A model generated the notes under the pieces. That model ran no database searches and was not told where the DNA came from. It saw nothing but the letters and a program-made list of their open reading frames with translations. A stretch of DNA of 64,000 nucleotides from an uncultured bacterium (lineage in GTDB: Bacteria; Verrucomicrobiota; Lentisphaeria; Victivallales; UBA1829): the NCBI GenBank assembly GCA_949297765.1, contig CASFTV010000014.1, positions 1 to 64,000 of the forward strand. The letters are read 5' to 3'. Made by a program: the position numbers and the translations under genes. Below, one piece after another: positions 8,432 through 16,444 of this stretch. Numbering within the stretch: position 1 is the first letter of the stretch; every line of letters begins with the position of its first letter.

Positions 8432-9493
8432 TCAGCCCTGCGGGACGAACGGGAGTCCGGCGGTTCGTGGCGGTGCGGTTGTGGCTCCGTTGATGAACTC
8501 GACTTCAAAGAGCTCGTGGACCGGTTCCTGAACCCGTTTTTCCAGAATGGCGACCAGAAGTTCGGCGGCATAAAAACCGATCCGGTGGGGGTGCTCATCC
8601 ACGGTGGTCAGTTTGATCAGCCGCTGGACTTCGGGAAAACCGCTGAATCCGGTCAGAGAGAGGTCTTCCGGAACGCGGATGCCCATATCTTTCAGGCTCC
8701 AGTAGAATTCAAACGCCACGTTGTCGCCGTCGCATGCGATGGCGGTTGCCTCGGGGAAGCGCTTCAGAAGGCGGCGGAGGAACTCCGACGGAAGAAGTCC
8801 GGAATGAAAATACGATTCCTTCGCAAGAAGCCGCAGGGAACGCTTTTCCAGTTCGCCGCGGAACCCATCAAACCTCCGGGAAAGAATGTTGGGATACTGC
8901 GTAATATAGATGATGTTGCGGTGTCCCAGGTCGCAGAGATGGGCGGCCAGCATTTCCCCTCCGCGGAAGTCATTGTGCATCAGGTGGTTGAACTCGCCTT
9001 CCACGACGGGGATGCGGTTTTTGTCGATCCAGAGCGTCGGGACTCCCGGATTGGAAAGGTGGAAGAAGTTGGCAATGATCGCGCCGGAAACTCCGCCCAT
9101 TTTCAGAAACTGCGCCGTTTCCCCCGGATCACTGTTGACAAGGGCGTAATAGAGCAGAGTGTTGTATCCGTACGCCTGCGCGCCTTCCTGAATGCCGCAG
9201 AGCAGCGAGGAGTAGTAGGAGACCGATACCCCTCCCATGAAGACAGCGATCGTTCCCTTGAACCGCGAAACATGCGGACGCACAACGGTTCCTCCTCCGC
9301 GCGAACGGCGTTCCAGATATCCCAGAACCGCCAGTTCCTCGACGGCGGAGTTTGCCGTCATCTTGTTGACCTGGAACTGTTCCGCAAGGTCGTATTCGGA
9401 AGGGATCCGTTCGCCCTCCCGCAGAGTGCCGGCACGGATCTGTTCCAGAAGCCATTCTGTAATTTTCCGTCGTTTTCCGCCTGTTGTTTCCAT
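8432..9493 (-). CDS. GntR/LacI hybrid transcriptional regulator (AraR-type architecture)
   Basis: Regulator of 353 residues. Residues about 1-72 are a GntR winged helix ('RIPSEYDLAEQFQVNKMTA', ending in the wing 'RRSRGGGTVV'), and residues 78-345 resemble a LacI/periplasmic-binding-protein sugar sensor. This combination is known from Bacillus AraR. It is divergent from the glycosidase gene at 9720, with a perfect 13-base palindrome and a consensus promoter between them, so it probably represses that operon until a sugar ligand binds. The ATG at 9493 has AGGAAA at a good distance. The ligand cannot be told from sequence. Confidence 0.88.
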   Translation of the reverse strand: METTGGKRRKITEWLLEQIRAGTLREGERIPSEYDLAEQFQVNKMTANSAVEELAVLGYLERRSRGGGTVVRPHVSRFKGTIAVFMGGVSVSYYSSLLCGIQEGAQAYGYNTLLYYALVNSDPGETAQFLKMGGVSGAIIANFFHLSNPGVPTLWIDKNRIPVVEGEFNHLMHNDFRGGEMLAAHLCDLGHRNIIYITQYPNILSRRFDGFRGELEKRSLRLLAKESYFHSGLLPSEFLRRLLKRFPEATAIACDGDNVAFEFYWSLKDMGIRVPEDLSLTGFSGFPEVQRLIKLTTVDEHPHRIGFYAAELLVAILEKRVQEPVHELFEVEFINGATTAPPRTAGLPFVPQG

Positions 9494-9519
9494 CGTTCTG
9501 TTTCCTGTCTTCTGTTTCC

Positions 9520-9549
9520 ATACTATAACGCATCGAAATGATTTTGCAA
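9520..9549 (-). promoter_or_regulatory. Candidate promoter of the GntR/LacI regulator
   Basis: Minus-strand TTGCAA (9549-9544) and TAGTAT (9525-9520) are 18 bases apart, with the -10 about 27 bases before the ATG at 9493. Weak match. Confidence 0.4.
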
Positions 9550-9566
9550 CCCCTGATTTTTAAAAA

Positions 9567-9579
9567 TTGACTCAGTCAA
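9567..9579. promoter_or_regulatory. Candidate operator of the GntR/LacI regulator
   Basis: Perfect palindrome TTGACT-C-AGTCAA in the divergent spacer, with AT-rich flanks. It lies 30 bases upstream of the -35 of the glycosidase operon and close to the regulator promoter, where a repressor could act on both genes. Confidence 0.5.
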
Positions 9580-9608
9580 GATTTTGATTTTTTTATTCCA
9601 TTTGAGTA

Positions 9609-9637
9609 TTGACAAATTCATAAAATCGTTGTATAAT
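9609..9637 (+). promoter_or_regulatory. Consensus sigma-70 promoter of the glycosidase operon
   Basis: TTGACA (9609-9614), 17-base spacer and TATAAT (9632-9637): both hexamers match the consensus exactly. The ATG of the first gene is at 9720. Confidence 0.85.
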
Positions 9638-9719
9638 CTAAAAAAAGCAAAATATAACCCAGTTAAATTAAGACGGCTGCCCCGTCCGGAAAAAGAAGAA
9701 CAAACACAGGAAAAATGCA

Positions 9720-12700
9720 ATGAATGTCTTACGGAAATGGTTCTGCTGCGCGGCACTGCTGTTCAGCTTCGCCTGTTCTGGAAACGAGTCTCTGAAAGCT
9801 CCTTCCTGGATTAAAATCATGCCGAACGGAACGTTTGAAATCGACGATATCCGGGTGGCGATCGGCGTCAACGACGGCCGGCGCGGCGCAAGCGAAACGG
9901 CGGCCAACAGCAAATTTGAAAAAGCTCCGGGGACAATCGAACTCGACAGCCGGATCTGGCAGACCCGGTTCCATCCGTTTTCTCCGGGGCCGTTCTGCAC
10001 CCTTCAGAAAAAACTGACCCTCTTTTCCGATTCGGAACTCAACTGGCGCTACACCTTCCTGGGGGCGGAAGGCAGCGGCATCCGCGGTGTCGGCGTGGAT
10101 CTGACCATGCCGGCCGTCGAACGGGAGTTCATTGTGGACGGGAAGAAAGTGCCGGTTCCCGCAAAATTCACCCGCGTTGTCCTTTATCGCGGGAAATGCC
10201 GGATTCTGCGCATCCCCGTCGCAGGATCGGAAGTTGAGTTCTCCGGAGAGCTCGACCTGACAATTTCCGATCTCCGGAAGTGGGGGGCCGGAACCATCAT
10301 CATCACCTTCACCATGAAGGAGCTGGAACGCCCGTGGAGGAAAGCGGGCTGCGAATTCGACATCCGCTACCGCGGAATCCGCATTCCCCGTGAAACGTTC
10401 CGGAGCGCGGATTTCCATTTCACGCCGGTCTCTCTCGCCTCCTCCGTCAACAACACCACCTGGGACGACGCGGCCGACGACGGCAAGTGCGGCTGGACCG
10501 ACAAAGGCCCGGAAGACGATCTCCGTTTGTTCCGCTGCAAAGGTCTGACGCGACTGAACGAGATCCCGTTCGACATCGCCGATCCCGCAAAATGCGGCGG
10601 GAAAAACATTGTCGGCGTTGCGCACAGGAAAATGGGGTTGAACCTGCCCGATTCCATTGAAATCCCGATGAAGGGCATCAAGGCGGGCGGTCTTTACTTC
10701 CTCCATGCGGCGGCCTGGGCGAACGCATCGCCGGGAGAGTACATTGTCCGCTATGCGGACGGCTCCTCGGAAACGATCCCTCTCCGCAATTTCGACAATA
10801 TCTTCAACTGGTGGACCGTGGGGACCAGCGCATCCTCCGCGATCGGCTGGATTCCGGATCCCGCGGGCGACAGCCGGAAGGGCCTCGGACTTTACCCGTG
10901 GCGGAATCCCCATCCGGAAAAACCGATCTCCTCCATCGTCATGAAAATGGCGGACAACGCGACGAAAAGCATGCTGCTGCTTGCGGGAATCACCGCCATC
11001 GACCGCGCTCCGCTGATCCCCGCGGAAGAGGGCGGCGCAGCCGTGGACGACACCGGATGGCTCCCCTATTCCCCCGTCGACGTGAAGGCGCTGGAAAAGA
11101 GCATTCTCGACGTTTCGGATATGGTCCCGGCACCCGCCGGAAAATTCGGGTTTGTCCGGGCGGACGGCGAAACCTTCCGCTTTGAAAACGGCAGAGAGGC
11201 GCGTTTCATGGGCATGTGTGTCCTTGGATTCTTCCAGGCGGACAAGGCCTATACCTCCGCTGTTCTGCGCCGTCTGCGCGGGATGGGCGTGAACATTGTC
11301 CGTGTGGGGGTCGGCGGCGACGAGCCCGGCGGAATCTTCAAGCCCGGCGGACGCATGGAGTTCGATCCTGCGCGCCTCGACCGCTTTTTCTTCTATCTTG
11401 CCGAGCTGAAGAAGAACGGCATTTACATCCAGTTCGACCTTCTCCCCTCCCGCGGCGTGAAGAAATTTGAGAATCCCGAACTGGAAGGGGTCCGCTGGTA
11501 TCCCAACGTGTTTGTAATGCCGCAGATCCGCGCCCGTCAGAAGGAGCTGATTACGAAACTTCTGACGACCGTGAATCCCTATACCGGCCTTCCGCTGGCG
11601 AAGGATCCCGCACTGGCGATGCTGATGGTGCTCAACGAAACCTCTCTCCTGGATCAGCCGGTCCGGGACAAGCTGACCCATCCGCTGGTCAAGGCGGAGC
11701 TGCAGAAGAAATTCAACCGGTGGCTCTCCGGAAAATACAAATCGCGTGATGCGTTGAAGAGCGCCTGGAAGGGATCGCTCGCCGATTCCGAGGATCCCGC
11801 CGCCGGGACGGTTGCCATTCCGGTGGATTACAACCGTCACCGCTATTCCGTGGAACGCGAAACGGACTACCGGCTGTTCATGGCGGCTCTCCAGAGCGAA
11901 TATTTTTCGGAAATCAGGGATCACGTCCGCTCCCTCGGCTGCACGGCGCCCGTCACCGGAAGCAACCACTGGACCACCGATCCGCTGGATTTCCATTCGA
12001 ATGCCGCCTCCACCGACTTTATCGACCGCCACGCCTACTGGGCGCATCCGGCGGTGGACAACGGATGGGGAATCGAACAGATCCTGTTCAATCCCAACTC
12101 TTCGCTCAAGTCCGGGACCGGCGGCCTGATGGAGAGCATTATCGCGCGCCGCGTCGCCGGGAAACCGTTCACTCTGACGGAATGGAATGTCTCCTCGACC
12201 AACGAATTCCGCGCGGATGCACAGCTTTACATGCCCGCGTATGCCTCCATGCACGGATGGAATCTGTTCCAGTTCCTTTACAACATGAACCGCGGACTGG
12301 CGGAGCCGAAACGGATCGGCAGCGCATTCGATCTTGAACGGGATGTCCTCCAGCAGAACATGTGGCCGGCAACCGCCGTGATGTTCCACCGCGGCGACGT
12401 CCGGAAGAGCGAGCACCGTTTCTGCGAGACGCTTCCGCTCTCCGAGGCCGCGACCCCGCGCGGAAAACGGATCGATGCCAGAAAACTGGCGCGGGAAGGT
12501 CTCCGTTCCGGCGCGGGAATCCGGATTGCCGATCCCTCTTCTCCGGCGTCTGTTTCCTCCCGTCCCGCCGGCGGGGAGGGAGACTCCTTCGCCTCGGAGA
12601 CCGGGGAGCTGTTCTGGAATTCGCGGGGGCTGTTCCGGATCGACACTCCCTGCACCCAGGCGTTCGCCGGATTCGTCCCGAACGAGACGGTCCGCTGCCG

Positions 12701-13055
12701 CGACACGGAATTCCGGACCTCCAACGACTTTGCGGTCGTCATCATGACCAGCCGCGACAACCAGCCTCTCGCCAGCTCGGGACGGATCCTGATGACCACC
12801 GTTGCACGCTGCTGGAACACCGGTATGAAGTATGCGCGTCTCCGCAACCGGATCTCCGCTCAGGGAACCGCTCCGCAGATTTTCCAGCCGGTCAGGGGAA
12901 GCGTCAAGCTGCGGACCGGGAAAGATCTGGAGGTTTACGCTCTTGATTTCTCCGGCCGGCGGACCGCTCAGGTAAAATGCTCCAGACAGAACGGAATCCT
13001 GACCATTCCGGTCGGAAGCGCCGTTCACTATGAATTGACGGAACGAAAACAATAA
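9720..13055 (+). CDS. Secreted clan GH-A-like glycoside hydrolase with large N-terminal beta region
   Basis: Exported protein of 1111 residues. Residues 1-22 form a signal peptide with a cysteine at 19 that is not a good lipobox. Residues about 25-460 are beta-rich and unassigned; about 485-900 look like a TIM barrel with an acid/base candidate E640 ('MVLNETS') and a nucleophile candidate E821 ('FTLTEWN'), the pattern of GH5/GH42-type enzymes; the rest is a beta tail. It shares the 'VNPYTG' and 'ESI' block layout with the truncated gene at 61451-64000. The substrate is unknown. It is the first gene of an operon with a pseudopilin and an SGNH hydrolase, controlled by the divergent GntR/LacI regulator. 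The exact CAZy family was not determined. Confidence 0.8.
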   Translation: MNVLRKWFCCAALLFSFACSGNESLKAPSWIKIMPNGTFEIDDIRVAIGVNDGRRGASETAANSKFEKAPGTIELDSRIWQTRFHPFSPGPFCTLQKKLTLFSDSELNWRYTFLGAEGSGIRGVGVDLTMPAVEREFIVDGKKVPVPAKFTRVVLYRGKCRILRIPVAGSEVEFSGELDLTISDLRKWGAGTIIITFTMKELERPWRKAGCEFDIRYRGIRIPRETFRSADFHFTPVSLASSVNNTTWDDAADDGKCGWTDKGPEDDLRLFRCKGLTRLNEIPFDIADPAKCGGKNIVGVAHRKMGLNLPDSIEIPMKGIKAGGLYFLHAAAWANASPGEYIVRYADGSSETIPLRNFDNIFNWWTVGTSASSAIGWIPDPAGDSRKGLGLYPWRNPHPEKPISSIVMKMADNATKSMLLLAGITAIDRAPLIPAEEGGAAVDDTGWLPYSPVDVKALEKSILDVSDMVPAPAGKFGFVRADGETFRFENGREARFMGMCVLGFFQADKAYTSAVLRRLRGMGVNIVRVGVGGDEPGGIFKPGGRMEFDPARLDRFFFYLAELKKNGIYIQFDLLPSRGVKKFENPELEGVRWYPNVFVMPQIRARQKELITKLLTTVNPYTGLPLAKDPALAMLMVLNETSLLDQPVRDKLTHPLVKAELQKKFNRWLSGKYKSRDALKSAWKGSLADSEDPAAGTVAIPVDYNRHRYSVERETDYRLFMAALQSEYFSEIRDHVRSLGCTAPVTGSNHWTTDPLDFHSNAASTDFIDRHAYWAHPAVDNGWGIEQILFNPNSSLKSGTGGLMESIIARRVAGKPFTLTEWNVSSTNEFRADAQLYMPAYASMHGWNLFQFLYNMNRGLAEPKRIGSAFDLERDVLQQNMWPATAVMFHRGDVRKSEHRFCETLPLSEAATPRGKRIDARKLAREGLRSGAGIRIADPSSPASVSSRPAGGEGDSFASETGELFWNSRGLFRIDTPCTQAFAGFVPNETVRCRDTEFRTSNDFAVVIMTSRDNQPLASSGRILMTTVARCWNTGMKYARLRNRISAQGTAPQIFQPVRGSVKLRTGKDLEVYALDFSGRRTAQVKCSRQNGILTIPVGSAVHYELTERKQ

Positions 13056-13067
13056 GGGAAGTTGAAA

Positions 13068-13763
13068 ATGAAAAATCCGAGTTGGAAATTATCGGTCCGG
13101 CGGATGTCTGCGTTCTCGCTGGTGGAACTGCTGATCGTGATCGCGGTCATCGCGATTCTGATTGCCATGCTGCTTCCGGCGCTGCAGAAGGCAAAATCGA
13201 AAGCCGCGGATGCCACCTGCATCGGCAATCTCAAACAGGGCGGAATCGCGATGAACGCGTATGCGCATGACAACGACGATTTCGTCAATCCGTGGCCGCT
13301 TGCCTCCGGGACCGGAGACGCCTGTGTCCGGTATCTCGATTCCTGGCGCGGATTCGGGCTTTATCTTCAGGGAAAGTATCTTGGCAGTCCGAAGCAGCTG
13401 TACTGCGGCCTTTTCGGACAGGTCAACAACTCCGCCCGGGGAGATATTGAATGCAACTCCATTGACTGGAATACCATGAAGTACAAGCCCGGCGTACCGG
13501 CCTCTCTCGGATCTGAGGGCGCGGAAGCGGAAGTCATCTGGGGATGCTACATCATACGGGGAATGCGCAGCAGCGCCGACCGGCCGCCCCGTCTTTTCAA
13601 GGCCGCCACCACTGCGATGGTGTCGGAATACGGATGCAACCGGATATTGCTGGCTGACCGCTGGGTCGCCGCACACACCGGCCGCTGGCCCGTCCTGTTC
13701 GGGGATGGGCACGCCGTCTTCATGGGAGAACGCGCGATCCGGAAAGCCTGGTGGTATGATTGA
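13068..13763 (+). CDS. Prepilin-like protein with N-terminal methylation motif and H-X9-DG motif (1)
   Basis: Pseudopilin-like protein of 231 residues. The type IV prepilin motif is at F16-E20 ('FSLVE') followed by a hydrophobic helix; residue -1 is Ala, not Gly. The C terminus carries the H-X9-DG signature ('[12 protein letters not shown]'). Members of this family are numerous in Lentisphaerota and Planctomycetota and are thought to be exported by a type II/IV-type system; their job is unknown. The ATG at 13068 has AGGGAA seven bases upstream, 12 bases after the glycosidase stop, so the two genes are co-translated from one transcript. Confidence 0.9.
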   Translation: MKNPSWKLSVRRMSAFSLVELLIVIAVIAILIAMLLPALQKAKSKAADATCIGNLKQGGIAMNAYAHDNDDFVNPWPLASGTGDACVRYLDSWRGFGLYLQGKYLGSPKQLYCGLFGQVNNSARGDIECNSIDWNTMKYKPGVPASLGSEGAEAEVIWGCYIIRGMRSSADRPPRLFKAATTAMVSEYGCNRILLADRWVAAHTGRWPVLFGDGHAVFMGERAIRKAWWYD

Positions 13764-13806
13764 CCAGGCCGGGAAACCGGCAAAAAATATGAAAAGGAGA
13801 AAGTGT

Positions 13807-15270
13807 ATGAAACCATTTATTGCAGGAGGTTTGTTCCGTCTGTTCGCGGGAATTGCGGCAATGACGCCGCTGATCCTTCCCGGAGCGGAGACGGCAAAGG
13901 AGGAAAAAGAGATGCCGGCACGGCTGTTCACCGTTCGTGACGGAATGCCGAATCTCGCCGCAAAGCTCGCCGCAGGGAAACCGGTGACGGTGGTTTTCCT
14001 CGGCGGATCCATCACCGTGATGGGATCCTATACGCAGGTGGGCTATGTCAGCTATGTCGGGAAATGGCTCCGGGAACGCTATCCCGGCGCGTCGATCCGC
14101 ATCCGCAACGCCGGAGTTCCGGGAACCGGATCCGACTACGGGGCAAAACGGTATGACCGCGATGTCCTCCGCCACAATCCGGATGCCGTTTTCGTTGAAT
14201 TCGCGGTCAACGACGGCACCACCGACCGGACCCGGGAAATGGAACGCATCGTCCATAAAACATGGCAGAAAAATCCCGGGACGGATCTGGTCTTCTTCTA
14301 CACGCTCGACAAATCCCATCTGAAGGATTATCAGGCGGGACGTCTTCCGTTCGCCGCCGCATGCCATGAGCGGGTCGCGGAATTTTACGGAATCCCGACC
14401 ATCGGAACCGCGTTCCTCGCCGCCGGCAAAATCCAGTCCGGCGAGATTCCGTGGAAAACCTTCTCCGGCGACACCTGTCATCCTTCCGCCGCCGGATTCC
14501 GGATTTTCGATGAGGCATTCGCTTCGGCCCTCCCGGAACTCCTCCGTCCGAACGCCGGATTCCAGCATAAACTGGGACGGTCGATCACTCCGAATCTGGA
14601 GGTCTATCCGCCGCGTCTGAAAGCAAAACCGCTCCCCCAGGCCTCCTTCCCGCTGGCGAAAGGCGAGGCCGCCGCGTTTTATCCGCTTCCGGCTCCCGCG
14701 GAACACTGGGTCGAAGGCCCCGTCTACAAAACGCAGGATGGAAAAACGCTCTGGAGCATCCATCTCCTTCCCCGGAGTGCCGCAGGAAAACTGGACGGAA
14801 CGGCAGGAATCGACCGTTCCCTCTGGGCTGAAAAATTTGCGGAGTGGTTTGAGGAAGGACACTGCTTCTCCGGAACCGACGGCATGTCGGTCTTTTCCGG
14901 AGCGGAGAAGACTTCTCCTGTCCTCGGCATGGGCGGAAAAGAGGTCGCGGTGCTCTGTTTCACCGCACCGGAAAGCGGCGATTATGTGTTCCGGGTCCGC
15001 TCGGGTCCGTTCCGCATGTGGGCCAATGACGGAAGCACCGTGGCGTTCGGCGTTCTGAAATTCTCCGGAAAACAGAATGCCGGCGAGAAACTCGCCCTGC
15101 ATCGGGAGATCCGGAAAGAGGAACGCGGCGTTTCCATGGAGTTTGAAACCAGACTGGAAAAAGGCGATCAGGTCGCATTTGTTCCCGATCTCAAACTTCC
15201 GAATTACATCCGCGGCGGCTGGCACCGCCTGCAGATCACGGCGGCTCTCCGGAAAACCGCAGGGAAATAA
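13807..15270 (+). CDS. Secreted SGNH/GDSL hydrolase with C-terminal beta domain
   Basis: Likely carbohydrate esterase of 487 residues with a signal peptide (about 1-29). The SGNH catalytic blocks are visible: S68 in 'FLGGSIT', the glycine block around 'GVPGTGS' (103-109), N135 in 'FAVNDG', and D222/H225 in 'DTCHPS'. Residues about 300-487 are a second, beta-rich region that may bind substrate. Enzymes of this fold remove acetyl or other ester groups from polysaccharides, which would help the glycosidase two genes upstream. The ATG at 13807 has AAAGGAG upstream; a small GNRA-loop hairpin (13768-13781) lies just after the pseudopilin stop. Confidence 0.85.
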   Translation: MKPFIAGGLFRLFAGIAAMTPLILPGAETAKEEKEMPARLFTVRDGMPNLAAKLAAGKPVTVVFLGGSITVMGSYTQVGYVSYVGKWLRERYPGASIRIRNAGVPGTGSDYGAKRYDRDVLRHNPDAVFVEFAVNDGTTDRTREMERIVHKTWQKNPGTDLVFFYTLDKSHLKDYQAGRLPFAAACHERVAEFYGIPTIGTAFLAAGKIQSGEIPWKTFSGDTCHPSAAGFRIFDEAFASALPELLRPNAGFQHKLGRSITPNLEVYPPRLKAKPLPQASFPLAKGEAAAFYPLPAPAEHWVEGPVYKTQDGKTLWSIHLLPRSAAGKLDGTAGIDRSLWAEKFAEWFEEGHCFSGTDGMSVFSGAEKTSPVLGMGGKEVAVLCFTAPESGDYVFRVRSGPFRMWANDGSTVAFGVLKFSGKQNAGEKLALHREIRKEERGVSMEFETRLEKGDQVAFVPDLKLPNYIRGGWHRLQITAALRKTAGK

Positions 15271-15290
15271 CACCCCGAACGGAAAAAAGA

Positions 15291-15327
15291 AAGGAATCCG
15301 CAGCCGGTCAACGACTGCGGATTCCTT
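15291..15327. terminator. Bidirectional rho-independent terminator
   Basis: A 13-bp perfect stem (15291-15303 with 15315-15327) with an 11-base loop, preceded by an A-tract and followed by CTGTTTT. It separates the convergent SGNH (+) and GH130 (-) genes. Confidence 0.9.
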
Positions 15328-15390
15328 CTGTTTTCCGGAACATCAGGGACGGAAGGCAGTCCTGCTCTTTTCCGTTTTCCGGACTCCGGA

Positions 15391-16320
15391 TTACGAATCG
15401 GAGCGGACAAATTCCAGAAGATCGCGAAGCGGCGCGGTCGCCAGTCCGATGACATGATCTGCGGCACCGTAATACACATAAACCGTATCGCCGACCAGCA
15501 GATTCGCGCAGCTGAAGACAACATTCGGGACATCTCCGCGGCATTCCCACCGTTCCCTCGGTTCCAGAACCGGGGTCCGCGGACGAGCCAGAATTCTGGA
15601 CGGATCATCCCGGTCAAGCAGCATGACGCCGATCCGATAGATATGATCCCTGTCCGCACCGTGATAGAACGCAAGCCATCCAGCTTCCGTTTCGATGGGG
15701 ACGCCGTTCATCCCGATATATTTCCCTTCCCACGGGACATCCGGACGCGCACCGCAGAGCTCGCGCATTTCGGATTCATCCCAGCGGCGCAGATCGGGAG
15801 AATACGCCAGCCAGATGTCCGGTCTGCGGCGATGGAAGGAACAGAAACGCCCGTTGAATCGGACCGGGAAAAGAACATGATCCTTATTGTCCTCTCCCTC
15901 CACCATCGGCCCGATCACTTCCCAGTCGATGAGATTCCGGCTCCGGGCGAACATCGGATAAATACTTCCGCAGTAGTTGACTCCCTGCCCGCTGTAATAG
16001 GAGTTCCCGCAGTACGCCATATAATACACCCCGTCGATGCAGGTGACGCGCGGATCCTCCACTCCTTTCCAGTCATACTTGCAGGAGGGCTTGAGAACCG
16101 GATTGCGGAGACGGTTCCAGTGAATTCCATCCGTGCTGACGGCATAACCGATCCGACTGGTCCAGTCCTTCCCCTCCGCACGATAATGCATGTGAAAAAG
16201 CCCGTCCCGGTAAATCACCGACGGATTAAACACATTTTCACATTCCCAGAGACTTTCCGGAATCGGAAGAAGGATCGGTTCCGAAGAATAACGGGTTAAT
16301 TGAAACACGGATTCAGCCAT
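15391..16320 (-). CDS. GH130 beta-mannoside phosphorylase/hydrolase
   Basis: Cytoplasmic five-bladed propeller enzyme of 309 residues. The GH130 signature 'VEDPR' (E88-D89) carries the catalytic aspartate; 'NPSVIYRDG' and 'HMHYRAEGKD' are typical of the N-terminal blades. Family members phosphorolyse or hydrolyse beta-mannosides such as Man-GlcNAc, Man-Glc or mannobiose; which one cannot be read here. No signal peptide. It follows the GH38 gene on the same strand, with a four-hairpin repeat between them, and works with GH38 and GH5 in mannoside breakdown. AGGAG precedes the ATG at 16320. Confidence 0.9.
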   Translation of the reverse strand: MAESVFQLTRYSSEPILLPIPESLWECENVFNPSVIYRDGLFHMHYRAEGKDWTSRIGYAVSTDGIHWNRLRNPVLKPSCKYDWKGVEDPRVTCIDGVYYMAYCGNSYYSGQGVNYCGSIYPMFARSRNLIDWEVIGPMVEGEDNKDHVLFPVRFNGRFCSFHRRRPDIWLAYSPDLRRWDESEMRELCGARPDVPWEGKYIGMNGVPIETEAGWLAFYHGADRDHIYRIGVMLLDRDDPSRILARPRTPVLEPRERWECRGDVPNVVFSCANLLVGDTVYVYYGAADHVIGLATAPLRDLLEFVRSDS

Positions 16321-16345
16321 TGTTCACTCCTCATCTGAAATATTC

Positions 16346-16431
16346 GGAAAAATGCGCACATTTTTCCGGGTCAAGGGCCGCTGCCCTTGTCGCGGTCCAG
16401 CGGCGAAACGCTGGTCGTGCGCAGCACGAAA
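16346..16431. repeat. Four-hairpin intergenic repeat, copy 2
   Basis: Second copy of the element at 1295-1388, same orientation. Stems: 16346-16354 with 16359-16367, 16373-16378 with 16383-16388, 16397-16402 with 16409-16414, and 16416-16420 with 16424-16428. In the third stem CCAGCG pairs with CGCTGG, where copy 1 has CCGGCG with CGCCGG, a compensatory change that keeps the pairing. It lies between GH38 and GH130. Confidence 0.8.
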
Positions 16432-16444
16432 TACAATTCCCATC

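Noticed and set aside
9729-13052. Long open frame antisense to the glycosidase gene
   Set aside because: It is a shadow of the strong codon bias of the real gene: no ribosome site, no domain, low-complexity basic sequence. The same holds for long antisense frames opposite 16445-19090, 22401-27119, 45908-49138 and 49744-52527.
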